From Moritella sp. 24 (GTDB lineage Bacteria; Pseudomonadota; Gammaproteobacteria; Enterobacterales; Moritellaceae), in the NCBI RefSeq assembly GCF_018219155.1, contig NZ_CP056123.1:4225505-4289504 (forward strand): a stretch of DNA of 64,000 nucleotides, written 5' to 3'. Shown piece by piece: positions 1 through 7,925 of the stretch. Position numbers and translations under genes: made by a program. Under the pieces are notes generated by a model. The model searched no databases. It saw only the letters and a program-made list of their open reading frames with translations, and was not told the origin of the DNA. Position 1 is the stretch's first letter. Each line of letters opens with the position of its first letter.

Positions 1-1
1 A

Positions 2-766
2 CAATTAGCCTTAGCAGGACATGAAAAACAGATCGCATTACTCGAAAAAGCACTCGCTGTATTTGGTGCAAAAGACGGTAAATGCATGATGACCTTTGGC
101 TTAACAGGCACAAAATTCCAATGCCGTAGTGCATTAAAGCAATTAAAGAAAATCACCAAAGCGTATCAAGGGTTATATACGGGTTCATTCATGGGGAATA
201 AGTGGGCTGAAAAACGCTTTACCATGCCGTACTTCCGCGAAGCATTATGGCAAAAAGGTTATGTCGTGGATACGCTTGAAACAGCAACAGACTGGCACAA
301 TGTCGATAACCTATTAGCTAAAATAGAAACCAATCTACGCACCATACTCGCGCAAGATCCAACAGACGGTTCGCCGCAATTACATGTATTTACTCACCTG
401 TCTCATTTTTATCAACAAGGCTCTAGTATTTACACGACCTATATTTTTAAAGCCGGTGAAAATTACCAACAGACACTCGCACAATGGGCTAAATTAAAAC
501 ACACAACATCAGAGATCATTGTTAATAACCAAGGCACGATCAGTCATCAACATGGTGTAGGTAAAGATCATCAACCTTACTTACCTACAGAAAAAGGCGA
601 CTTGACGATAAAAACGATTCAGTCTTTATGCGATACATTTGATCCACAACAGATCATGAACCCACATTGCTTGATTGAATCTAAACCAGCGTCTGTAGCT
701 ACGCTTAATATATTACCAAGCGGCAATGCAGATAAAGACTCAAACCAAGAACAGGTCATCAGTTAG
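2..766 (+). CDS. FAD-binding oxidase, alkyl-DHAP synthase-like (3' part, start outside window)
   Basis: C-terminal part of an FAD-linked oxidase of the glycolate-oxidase/alkylglycerone-phosphate synthase superfamily. The frame is open to the window edge, so the FAD-binding N-terminal half lies upstream. The SHQHGVGKDH stretch followed about 30 residues later by FDPQQIMNP is the family's C-terminal signature (active-site His pair, then 'DP..I.NP'). The gene ends 9 bp before the GlpD-family gene and is on the same strand as it and the FGGY kinase, so an operon handling a glycerol phosphate or glyceryl-ether compound is plausible. The exact substrate cannot be told: alkyl-DHAP synthase-like is the nearest family I recognise, but lactate/glycolate-type oxidases share this fold. 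Confidence 0.75.
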   Translation, partial: QLALAGHEKQIALLEKALAVFGAKDGKCMMTFGLTGTKFQCRSALKQLKKITKAYQGLYTGSFMGNKWAEKRFTMPYFREALWQKGYVVDTLETATDWHNVDNLLAKIETNLRTILAQDPTDGSPQLHVFTHLSHFYQQGSSIYTTYIFKAGENYQQTLAQWAKLKHTTSEIIVNNQGTISHQHGVGKDHQPYLPTEKGDLTIKTIQSLCDTFDPQQIMNPHCLIESKPASVATLNILPSGNADKDSNQEQVIS

Positions 767-775
767 GGGGGGCGA

Positions 776-2461
776 ATGAGCAATATATTAACCAGTTTAA
801 GTCGTGCACAACAACTTTCTCAGCTGCAACAAAATAACGCTAAGACAACGTGGGATATGATCGTCATTGGCGGCGGGATCACTGGTGCAGGCATACTACT
901 CACCGCTTGTCAGGCAGGGTTAAAGGTATTATTAATCGAGCAACAAGATTTTGCGTGGGGAGCATCAAGTAAGTCATCAAAAATGGTACACGGTGGATTA
1001 CGTTATTTGGGTAGCGGTCAATATAATATGACGAAAGACGCTGTCACCGAACGTGAAAAACTGCTGAATGAGTTACCCGGTTTAGTCAGTCCTCTACAAT
1101 TTTTGATGGGTCATTATAAATTTCAATTTCCAGGGCCTTTTATATTTAATAGTTTGTTGACCATATATGACTGGATTGGCGGTAAACGTAATCATCGTTA
1201 TATCAATCATGCTATTGGTGATTTTCATGTACCGGGTATTGAACAAAGTAAATTACAAGGTGCGACTCAGTTTGCAGACGCGGTCACTGACGATGCTCGA
1301 TTAGTCATGCGAGTATTACAAGAAGCGCAAGAACTCGGTGGCAGTATCATTAATTACCTTAGCGCAGAACAAGTCATTAAAACCGCGGATAAAGTCACTG
1401 GCATCAAGGTATCTGATCAGGTGCTAGGTCAGCAATTTAACTTAACTGCAAAAGTAGTGATTAATGCAACAGGCCCATGGACAGATAAATTACGCCAGCA
1501 ACTGCAAGCTAAAAAAGCCATTAGGCCCTTACGTGGTAGCCATTTAATTGTACCGAACTGGCGCTTACCCCTCGCCTATTCCGTCAGTTATTTTCATCCA
1601 CAAGATAAGCGCCCTATTTTTGCTTTTCCTTGGGAAAATAGCAGCGTCATTGGTACCACGGATCTTGATCATGACTGCGATTTAGATCAACAACCCAGCA
1701 TTAGCCAAGCCGAAGTTGATTACTTGCTTACGGGGATCAATAAACAATTTCCACAAGCCGATATCACCGAAGCAGATGTCATTTCGACCTATGCGGGGAT
1801 CCGCCCCGTGGTGAGTAACAGTGATAATTTAAAAAGTACCAAACCATCGGATGAGAAGCGGGAACATTCGATCTGGGATGAACAAGGCATGATCAGTGTT
1901 GCCGGAGGAAAACTAACGACCTTTCGGTTAATTGCGCTCGACGTTTTAAAAGCTGCGCAACCTTATTTATCCGATATCAAACTCAAGCAATTAAAAAACG
2001 CACTTTTATTTAAACCTGTCACCGACAAACCAGCAGATACACAGTTACATCCGCAGAAAATACAGCGTTTAAAAAGTCAGTATGGTAAACATTACATACA
2101 TCTGATTAATGATATGAAAGACAATGAGCTCAAGCAAATTGGTACAACGAATACCTTATTTGGTGAACTGAAGTGGATACTACAACACGAGATGATCGTA
2201 CACCTTGATGATCTATTACTACGTCGAACGCGTATTGGCCTATTACTCGAAAATGGCGGAGAGTCTTTATTGCCGCAACTACGCTCCCTGTGCCAAACAG
2301 CATTAGCCTGGGATGACGCTCAATGGCAGCAAGAGGTTAACCGCTATCAAACGATTATCCAGCAGTATTATAGCTTGCCAAAACAAACGGACCGTTTATC
2401 TACAAACCATAGCAACTTACTCAAAGAGAGCAATGGTTTACCTAACGAGCTTGTAAACTAA
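776..2461 (+). CDS. FAD-dependent glycerol-3-phosphate dehydrogenase (GlpD family)
   Basis: 561 residues. The dinucleotide-binding motif VIGGGITGAG (about residues 30-39), then SSKMVHGGLRYL, ATGPW, IGTTD and SVAGGKLTTFR are the hallmarks of GlpD/GlpO flavoproteins, which oxidise sn-glycerol 3-phosphate to DHAP and pass electrons to quinone at the inner membrane. It is about 60 residues longer than E. coli GlpD, mostly in a divergent C-terminal region, so it may be a paralogue rather than the housekeeping enzyme. The start has a G-rich ribosome-binding site overlapping the end of the preceding gene. It sits between an alkyl-DHAP-synthase-like gene and an FGGY kinase, which suggests a dedicated glycerol (ether) phosphate pathway (inference). 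Confidence 0.88.
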   Translation: MSNILTSLSRAQQLSQLQQNNAKTTWDMIVIGGGITGAGILLTACQAGLKVLLIEQQDFAWGASSKSSKMVHGGLRYLGSGQYNMTKDAVTEREKLLNELPGLVSPLQFLMGHYKFQFPGPFIFNSLLTIYDWIGGKRNHRYINHAIGDFHVPGIEQSKLQGATQFADAVTDDARLVMRVLQEAQELGGSIINYLSAEQVIKTADKVTGIKVSDQVLGQQFNLTAKVVINATGPWTDKLRQQLQAKKAIRPLRGSHLIVPNWRLPLAYSVSYFHPQDKRPIFAFPWENSSVIGTTDLDHDCDLDQQPSISQAEVDYLLTGINKQFPQADITEADVISTYAGIRPVVSNSDNLKSTKPSDEKREHSIWDEQGMISVAGGKLTTFRLIALDVLKAAQPYLSDIKLKQLKNALLFKPVTDKPADTQLHPQKIQRLKSQYGKHYIHLINDMKDNELKQIGTTNTLFGELKWILQHEMIVHLDDLLLRRTRIGLLLENGGESLLPQLRSLCQTALAWDDAQWQQEVNRYQTIIQQYYSLPKQTDRLSTNHSNLLKESNGLPNELVN

Positions 2462-2481
2462 TCAAGGCGGAGACAATTAAC

Positions 2482-4086
2482 ATGGATAGTCGAACTCCAA
2501 CAGTATCAACGCCAGCCTCTGCGCAAAAGCGCTATTTGTTGAGCATTGATAATGGCACTCAAAGCGTACGCGCACTGCTTTATGATACCGAAGGTAACTT
2601 GATCGCCAAAGGGCAGCATGTGATCAGTCCTTATTTTTCAGCACATCCCGGCTGGGCCGAACAAGATCCTGACTACTATTGGCTAGCAGTAAAGAAAGCC
2701 TGTGATTTACTTTGGCAAGATCTTGAACACTACCCTGCGATCGAAAAGCAGCATATTGCCGGTATGTCGATCACCACTCAGCGCGGCACGGTGATCAACC
2801 TAGACAGTGCAGGTGAACCATTGCGTCCTGCGATCATCTGGTTAGATCAACGCCACGCCGAACAAGAAGAAATAAAGTGGCCTTGGAACTGGTTATTTAA
2901 AATCGCTCGCGTAGAAGATATTATTCAACGCTTTCAAGAAAAATCACAAGCCATTTGGATCCGTCAGAATCAACCTGAAATATGGCGTGATACAGCTAAA
3001 TACTTACTGCTATCAGGTTTTCTAAATTATAAGTTCACCAATAAAATGACTGATTCTATCGGTAGCCAAGTTGGTTATATTCCCTTTGATTACAAAAAAC
3101 TAACCTGGTTAAAAAAATCAGATTGGCGTTGGGATATGCTAGCTATTGATCCGAAGATGCTACCCAAATTAATTGAACCCGGTGAGCTTGTCGGTTATGT
3201 CACTGACGACGCTGCAGCTTATACAGGTATTCCAGCAGGATTACCTGTCATCGCCTCCGCTTCAGACAAAGCCTGTGAAATTATAGGTTCCGGTGGTAAT
3301 CGGCCACATATTGCTTGTTTAAGTTATGGTACAACGGCGACGATTAATATCACCACAGACAAATACGTCGAGGCGACACCACACCTCCCGCCTTTTCCTT
3401 CTGCAATTCCGAGACACTACTCGTCTGAAATCATGATTTACCGTGGTTTCTGGTTAATCAGTTGGTTTAAAAAAGAGTTTGGTTTACGTGAACAACATAT
3501 TGCAGATGCAGAAGGCATTGCACCTGAAGTATTATTTGATCGCTTAGTCGCAAAAATACCACCCGGTTCAATGGGTCTGATGCTACAACCCTATTGGACA
3601 CCCGGCGCTCGGGATCCCGGTCCAGAAGCTAAAGGCGGCATTATTGGTTTTGGTGATGTGCATACCCGTACCCATATTTATCGCGCAATATTAGAAGGGT
3701 TGGCTTATGCATTACGAGAAGGCAAAGAACGGATCAGTAAACGGAACAAGGTCAAGATAACCACATTACGCGTATCAGGAGGGGGTTCGCAAAGTGACGT
3801 TGCAATGCAGCTAACGGCAAATATTTTTAATATGCCAGCAGAACGACCACATACGTTTGAAACGTCAGGATTAGGCGCAGCCATTGTGACAGCGGTAGGT
3901 TTGGGAATTTATACTGATTTTGATCAGGCGATTGCAGCAATGACACGAGTCAGTACCGTATTTCAACCACAGCCAGAGGTCGTCGAGACTTATGATGCTC
4001 TCTATAACCAAGTCTATTTGAAAATGTATAAGCAATTACAGCCGCTTTATAAATCTATTCGGGAGATTACCGGTTATCCAAAATAG
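2482..4086 (+). CDS. FGGY-family carbohydrate kinase
   Basis: 534-residue two-domain sugar kinase of the ASKHA fold. The N-terminal phosphate loop region reads LLSIDNGTQSVRALLYD; residues WLDQR (about 114-118) and the C-terminal VSGGGSQSD adenosine motif with TSGLGAAI are typical of FGGY kinases such as glycerol kinase and xylulokinase. The family phosphorylates polyols or sugars with ATP in the cytoplasm; the substrate is not evident. It follows the GlpD-family gene by 20 bp with an AAGGCGGAG ribosome-binding site, so a polyol whose phosphate feeds the adjacent dehydrogenase is a reasonable inference. It is the last gene of the operon. Confidence 0.85.
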   Translation: MDSRTPTVSTPASAQKRYLLSIDNGTQSVRALLYDTEGNLIAKGQHVISPYFSAHPGWAEQDPDYYWLAVKKACDLLWQDLEHYPAIEKQHIAGMSITTQRGTVINLDSAGEPLRPAIIWLDQRHAEQEEIKWPWNWLFKIARVEDIIQRFQEKSQAIWIRQNQPEIWRDTAKYLLLSGFLNYKFTNKMTDSIGSQVGYIPFDYKKLTWLKKSDWRWDMLAIDPKMLPKLIEPGELVGYVTDDAAAYTGIPAGLPVIASASDKACEIIGSGGNRPHIACLSYGTTATINITTDKYVEATPHLPPFPSAIPRHYSSEIMIYRGFWLISWFKKEFGLREQHIADAEGIAPEVLFDRLVAKIPPGSMGLMLQPYWTPGARDPGPEAKGGIIGFGDVHTRTHIYRAILEGLAYALREGKERISKRNKVKITTLRVSGGGSQSDVAMQLTANIFNMPAERPHTFETSGLGAAIVTAVGLGIYTDFDQAIAAMTRVSTVFQPQPEVVETYDALYNQVYLKMYKQLQPLYKSIREITGYPK

Positions 4087-4130
4087 TGAACGGTTCCTAA
4101 CTGCGCAGTAATCGTCATGCCAAATTTCAG

Positions 4131-4168
4131 GTATAAAAAAAGCCATGGCATACACCATGGCTTTATAC
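4131..4168 (-). terminator. Rho-independent terminator of the rpsF-rpsR-rplI operon
   Basis: A perfect 10-bp stem (AAAGCCATGG / CCATGGCTTT, 6-nt loop) with an A-run on the + strand side, which gives a T-run after the stem when read on the - strand. It sits 30 bp past the rplI stop codon. On the + strand it could also help end the FGGY kinase transcript, but there is no good T-run in that direction. Confidence 0.8.
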
Positions 4169-4196
4169 TGAAATTAATTTAAAGTTAAACTTTAAA

Positions 4197-4649
4197 TTAA
4201 GCGTCAGCTACGATTTCTAAGTTTACTGTAGCGAATACTTCGCTGTGTACTTGGATGCTAACTTCGAACTCACCAAGAGTACGTAGAGCGCCTTCAGGAA
4301 GACGAACTTCACTTTTAGCAACTTCAACACCAGCAGCAACGATCGCATCAGCGATGTCACGAGTACCAATAGAACCGAAAATCTTACCTTCGTCACCAGC
4401 TTTAGTTGCAATTACAACAGCTTCTAGAGCGTTGATTGTTGCAGCTTTAGCTTCAGCAGTTGCTTTAACAGCAGCTACGTTAGCTTCTAGTTCAGCACGA
4501 CGTGCTTCGAAAGATTCAACGTTAGATTTAGTTGCTAGAACCGCTTTACCTTTTGGTAAAAGGAAGTTACGAGCATAACCAGCTTTAACGTTAACAGTCT
4601 CGCCTAAGTTACCTAACTTAGCGATCTTGTCTAATAAAATTACTTGCAT
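4197..4649 (-). CDS. rplI: 50S ribosomal protein bL9
   Basis: 150 residues, the usual length. The N-terminal domain ([35 protein letters not shown]) is the L9 signature; a long alanine-rich connecting helix (about residues 45-75) leads to the C-terminal domain with GKIFGSIG. L9 binds 23S rRNA near the base of the L1 stalk and influences frame maintenance. It is the last gene of the rpsF-rpsR-rplI operon, 48 bp after rpsR, with a GAGGAAAGG ribosome-binding site. Confidence 0.98.
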   Translation of the reverse strand: MQVILLDKIAKLGNLGETVNVKAGYARNFLLPKGKAVLATKSNVESFEARRAELEANVAAVKATAEAKAATINALEAVVIATKAGDEGKIFGSIGTRDIADAIVAAGVEVAKSEVRLPEGALRTLGEFEVSIQVHSEVFATVNLEIVADA

Positions 4650-4697
4650 TACCTTTCCTCAGAAATGTAGAGTTAGTCTTGACGACCAAACAATAGC

Positions 4698-4937
<240 letters not shown>

Positions 4938-5010
4938 CTAAAATCTTCTCAAAAATTGGATAACTAAATGCTATCCAACAAAACAAATACCTATAGCTAA
5001 AACGCTATTA

Positions 5011-5376
5011 TTAAGCAGCTGGTGCTTCAGTAGCAGCAGGCGCTTCACGGCGTTCTTCTTTAGCTTTAGCCATTGGAGAAGCTTCAGTAACTACACCTTT
5101 AGTACGTAGGATCATGTTGCGGATCACTGCGTCGTTAAAGCGGAAGTTATTTTCTAGCTCATCAATAACATCTTGGCCAGCTTCAATGTTCATAAGAACA
5201 TAGTGAGCTTTATGAAGTTTGTTGATTGGGTATGCTAATTGGCGACGACCCCAGTCTTCTAGACGGTGGATAGTACCATTTGCTTCAGTGATTACAGCGC
5301 TGTAACGCTCAATCATGCCTGAAACTTGTTCACTTTGATCTGGGTGAACCATAAATACGATTTCGTAATGACGCAT
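5011..5376 (-). CDS. rpsF: 30S ribosomal protein bS6
   Basis: 121 residues beginning [18 protein letters not shown] and containing GRRQLAYPI, both typical of S6. The acidic and alanine-rich C-terminal tail (about residues 103-121) is the part glutamylated in E. coli S6, though a glutamate-rich end is not present here. It is the first gene of the operon, with a strong GAGGAG ribosome-binding site and a promoter about 100 bp upstream. An mRNA hairpin in the leader may be the site of autogenous control by the S6:S18 complex. Confidence 0.98.
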   Translation of the reverse strand: MRHYEIVFMVHPDQSEQVSGMIERYSAVITEANGTIHRLEDWGRRQLAYPINKLHKAHYVLMNIEAGQDVIDELENNFRFNDAVIRNMILRTKGVVTEASPMAKAKEERREAPAATEAPAA

Positions 5377-5401
5377 CGTAAGCTCCTCACGGGTTTAATC
5401 A

Positions 5402-5434
5402 GCCTCGGCTCTGGCTTAGTCGGTCCATCGAGGC
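5402..5434 (-). promoter_or_regulatory. Leader hairpin of rpsF mRNA, candidate S6:S18 binding site
   Basis: In the rpsF leader (read on the - strand) a 6-bp stem GCCTCG / CGAGGC encloses about 21 nt that include ACCG and a short TGG/CCA pairing. A CCG-containing bulged stem in rpsF leaders, mimicking the S18 site in 16S rRNA, is known to bind the S6:S18 complex and repress the operon. The position (between promoter and start codon) fits; the detailed fold was judged by eye only. Confidence 0.45.
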
Positions 5435-5473
5435 AAGGAACGTATAGAAAATTGACTAATTTTGAGACCGCGA

Positions 5474-5502
5474 ATTATATAGTGTCACCCTCAACAATAC
5501 AA
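5474..5502 (-). promoter_or_regulatory. Promoter of the rpsF-rpsR-rplI operon
   Basis: On the - strand TTGTAT, a 17-bp spacer and a perfect TATAAT -10 box, followed by a GC-rich discriminator (TCGCGG) as is usual for growth-rate-controlled ribosomal promoters. It is the only good sigma-70 match in the 373-bp space upstream of rpsF; the rest of that space (to 5749) shows no clear feature. Confidence 0.65.
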
Positions 5503-5749
5503 CTCGACAACGAAGATAATCGTAAATATTTATAAGATTACGAATACAACCAAAGTATTAATTCAAAAGTATGAGTGCAAAATCATCTTTTAACTGTCAA
5601 CAAATCAAAGTATTAATAACAAATGCTGTTTTTTATTCTTATCATCAAGCTGTAAAGAATTGAGAATATTATGTGCCATATTGAATAAGACATATATCTG
5701 TAAACAATGTTGTGTGACTAAAGCACATCGACGAACCTAAGGAGTTGTT

Positions 5750-5893
5750 ATGATCAAAACGCTATCACCTTATATGCTATCGTGCTTGTTATTAGTATTA
5801 TTTGTTATGAGCTTTTCAAATACTAACCAGTCGCTTGCCAGCGCATACCAACGTGGGGAATTCCATCTTCCAAGTATTCTGTCGTCGCAGTAA
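5750..5893 (+). CDS. Possible small membrane or exported peptide (47 aa)
   Basis: A 47-codon frame starts at an ATG preceded by AAGGAG at ideal spacing (5 nt), the best ribosome-binding site in this intergenic region. The peptide begins with a short basic segment (MIKTLSPY), then a hydrophobic stretch of about 14 residues (MLSCLLLVLFVMSF), then a polar tail with an ALA-like SLASA. It could be a single-span membrane peptide or a secreted peptide with a signal sequence. Its last 71 bp run antisense to the 3' end of elaA. I do not recognise it; no upstream promoter was identified with confidence, so it may be a chance frame. Confidence 0.4.
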   Translation: MIKTLSPYMLSCLLLVLFVMSFSNTNQSLASAYQRGEFHLPSILSSQ

Positions 5894-6281
5894 CAAACTC
5901 ATAGCGCTGATAATAATGCTGTAAATGCGCTTGCGCAGAAAGATATAAATCTTGGCCGGGCCATGCTGATTTTGCAGCCTGTACACCGCGCTCTAATAAT
6001 TGATGACCAAGCCCCTGCCCGCGTGCAGATGCAGCGGTAACAACACGACCAATCGCGACATCAGGATAGCTGACACCTGCAGCTAAAATACGCAGGTAAG
6101 CAAGTAACTCTCCTGTCGCACTATAATGCAATAAATGGCGAGTTTCAGGATGCAGGTCTAAGCCATCAATGTCTTGATAAGGACAATTCTGTTCGACAAC
6201 AAAAATCGCACTACGTAATTGTAATACATCATAGAGTTGTACACTCGACAACTCACTAAACCGACAACACATCCAAGTCAT
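5823..6281 (-). CDS. elaA: GNAT-family N-acetyltransferase, ElaA type
   Basis: The FVVEQNCPYQDIDGLDLHPETRHLL segment and the acetyl-CoA loop region RVVTAASARGQGLGHQLL (motif R-x-x-G-x-G/A as RGQGLG) match the ElaA family of GCN5-like acetyltransferases; YLSAQAHLQHYYQRYEF and EDGIPHVGM near the end are also family-typical. The acceptor substrate is unknown. I place the start at the ATG of MTWMCC (6281), because GGGA lies 5-6 nt before it and E. coli ElaA begins at the same point; a frame four codons longer exists. It stands alone. Confidence 0.88.
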   Translation of the reverse strand: MTWMCCRFSELSSVQLYDVLQLRSAIFVVEQNCPYQDIDGLDLHPETRHLLHYSATGELLAYLRILAAGVSYPDVAIGRVVTAASARGQGLGHQLLERGVQAAKSAWPGQDLYLSAQAHLQHYYQRYEFVTATTEYLEDGIPHVGMRWQATG

Positions 6282-6457
6282 AATTAATCCCATATACTAA
6301 AATTAAAATCACCTAGCATAATAACAACAATCTTTACTCTGTGAATCAAAACTTCGATTCAATCAAATTAAGTGCGAGTAAATCTTGATTGTTATGTTAA
6401 GGATTGATTATTATCTATGTCTGAACTCCTGTTAACTAACTAATTTATAGAAGTCAT

Positions 6458-7024
6458 ATGCAACCTGAACCGTCATCATCTCGTCAATACGTTGAACTTG
6501 CTACGTTAGCTCAACGTTTTCAAGCCGCAATATTAGATAAAGTCATTTTTCCGACTGTTATGTTAGTCCCGTTTATTCTCGGTTTTGATTTACTTAATTT
6601 AAATGCAGGTATCGATGAAAACTTTACCATTTCATTTGCTACCCAAGTAAAAGTATCCTTACTTGAAATCGTGCTATTTATGGCCCTAAACAGCTACCTA
6701 CTAAAAGAATATGGGCAAACCCTAGGTAAACGTATTGTCGGCATTGCAGTCGTTGGCGAGAATGGCCAACGCTTAAGCTTACAAGAAATCATTCTTAAGC
6801 GTTATTTACCATTTTGGGCAGCAGCTTACTTACCAATCTTTGGTTTTGTTATTACGATCAGTAACTTTTTAGCTATTTTCAGAGGTGATAAACGTCGTTG
6901 TTTACACGATGATTTAGCAAAAACGCTAGTCGTGAAAATGCCGAAAGGTCGTCGTATTGCCAGCAGCGAAGCGCATGTCGATAGCGAAGGTAAAAGCGAA
7001 GCCTCTGATGTAATGGATGCTTAA
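6458..7024 (+). CDS. RDD family integral membrane protein
   Basis: 188 residues with three hydrophobic segments (about residues 30-48, 67-85 and 115-137). The first segment carries the R...D pattern of the RDD family (AQRFQAAILDKVIF), and GKRIVGIAVV plus GDKRRCLHDDLAKTLVV are the family's later conserved blocks. RDD proteins are poorly understood; some act in ion transport. The C-terminal tail is polar and glutamate/serine rich. A single gene ended by a clear terminator. Confidence 0.82.
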   Translation: MQPEPSSSRQYVELATLAQRFQAAILDKVIFPTVMLVPFILGFDLLNLNAGIDENFTISFATQVKVSLLEIVLFMALNSYLLKEYGQTLGKRIVGIAVVGENGQRLSLQEIILKRYLPFWAAAYLPIFGFVITISNFLAIFRGDKRRCLHDDLAKTLVVKMPKGRRIASSEAHVDSEGKSEASDVMDA

Positions 7025-7063
7025 CCGCAACTAAGAATGGCTCGAGCATAAAATAAAGTTAAT

Positions 7064-7092
7064 AAAAAAGCGTCCATGATGGACGCTTTTTT
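7064..7092. terminator. Bidirectional terminator between the RDD gene and rlmB
   Basis: AAAAAAGCGTCC / GGACGCTTTTTT, 12-bp stem with a 5-nt loop, A-run on one side and T-run on the other. It lies between two convergent genes and can serve both. Confidence 0.88.
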
Positions 7093-7152
7093 ATATCTAC
7101 GTATTGTTGTAAGCCAATAAGTTAAACCGATTGGCTAAACAACAACGTAAGA

Positions 7153-7905
7153 TTATTTAACTTGGCGTTGACGTACAACTTCAAACAAGCAAATACCAGT
7201 AGCTACTGATACATTCAAGCTTGAAACACTACCCGCCATTGGGATGCTAATTAGCTCATCACAATGTTCACGTGTTAGACGGCGTAAACCTTTTTCTTCC
7301 GCACCCATCGCAATTGCTAATGGACCCGTTAGTTTAGGTTGGTATAAGTCTTGTGTTGCTTCGCCCGCAGTACCTACGATCCAGATACGACGTTCTTGTA
7401 ATTCACGCATAGTGCGCGCAAGATTTGTAACAGCGATCAGTGGTACTGTTTCAGCTGCACCACATGCAACTTTACGTACAACTGAAGTAAGTTGTACTGA
7501 CTTATCTTTTGGTACGATAACAGCGTGAACACCAGCCGCATCAGCACTACGTAAACAAGCACCTAGGTTGTGCGGATCAGTAACACCATCAAGAATAAGT
7601 AATAATGGATGTTCTTCTTTTTCTTCAATACGGTTTAGTAACGTATCTAGATCAGATTCGTTTAACTTCTTACCTTCTTTAACGCGTGCTAATACACCGT
7701 TATGACGGCCGCCGTCGCACTTCTTGTCCAGTGTGTTACGGTTAACCAATTGCACTGAAATACCAATATCATTTAATTCAGCGATTAATGGTGTTAGACG
7801 ATCATCTTCACGTCCTTTTAATGCATATACTTCAATGAAGCGTTCTGGTTCATGCTCCAATAATGATTTAACTGCATGAATACCGAAAATTAGTTCACTG
7901 CTCAT
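7153..7905 (-). CDS. rlmB: 23S rRNA (guanosine-2'-O-)-methyltransferase RlmB
   Basis: 250 residues. SpoU/TrmH motifs are complete: motif 1 around [20 protein letters not shown], motif 2 [13 protein letters not shown], motif 3 [22 protein letters not shown]. These make the trefoil-knot SAM site and carry the catalytic Arg and the N-S residues. RlmB methylates G2251 (E. coli numbering) in the peptidyl-transferase loop of 23S rRNA. The N-terminal L30e-like substrate-binding domain begins [10 protein letters not shown]. It lies 20 bp after rnr on the same strand, the pairing also seen in E. coli. Confidence 0.96.
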   Translation of the reverse strand: MSSELIFGIHAVKSLLEHEPERFIEVYALKGREDDRLTPLIAELNDIGISVQLVNRNTLDKKCDGGRHNGVLARVKEGKKLNESDLDTLLNRIEEKEEHPLLLILDGVTDPHNLGACLRSADAAGVHAVIVPKDKSVQLTSVVRKVACGAAETVPLIAVTNLARTMRELQERRIWIVGTAGEATQDLYQPKLTGPLAIAMGAEEKGLRRLTREHCDELISIPMAGSVSSLNVSVATGICLFEVVRQRQVK

Positions 7906-7925
7906 TGTATCTCTCTACCTTATTA

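Noticed and set aside
4255-4578. 107-codon open frame on the + strand inside rplI
   Set aside because: Exactly antisense to the conserved ribosomal protein gene; composition follows the complement of its alanine codons and there is no ribosome-binding site.
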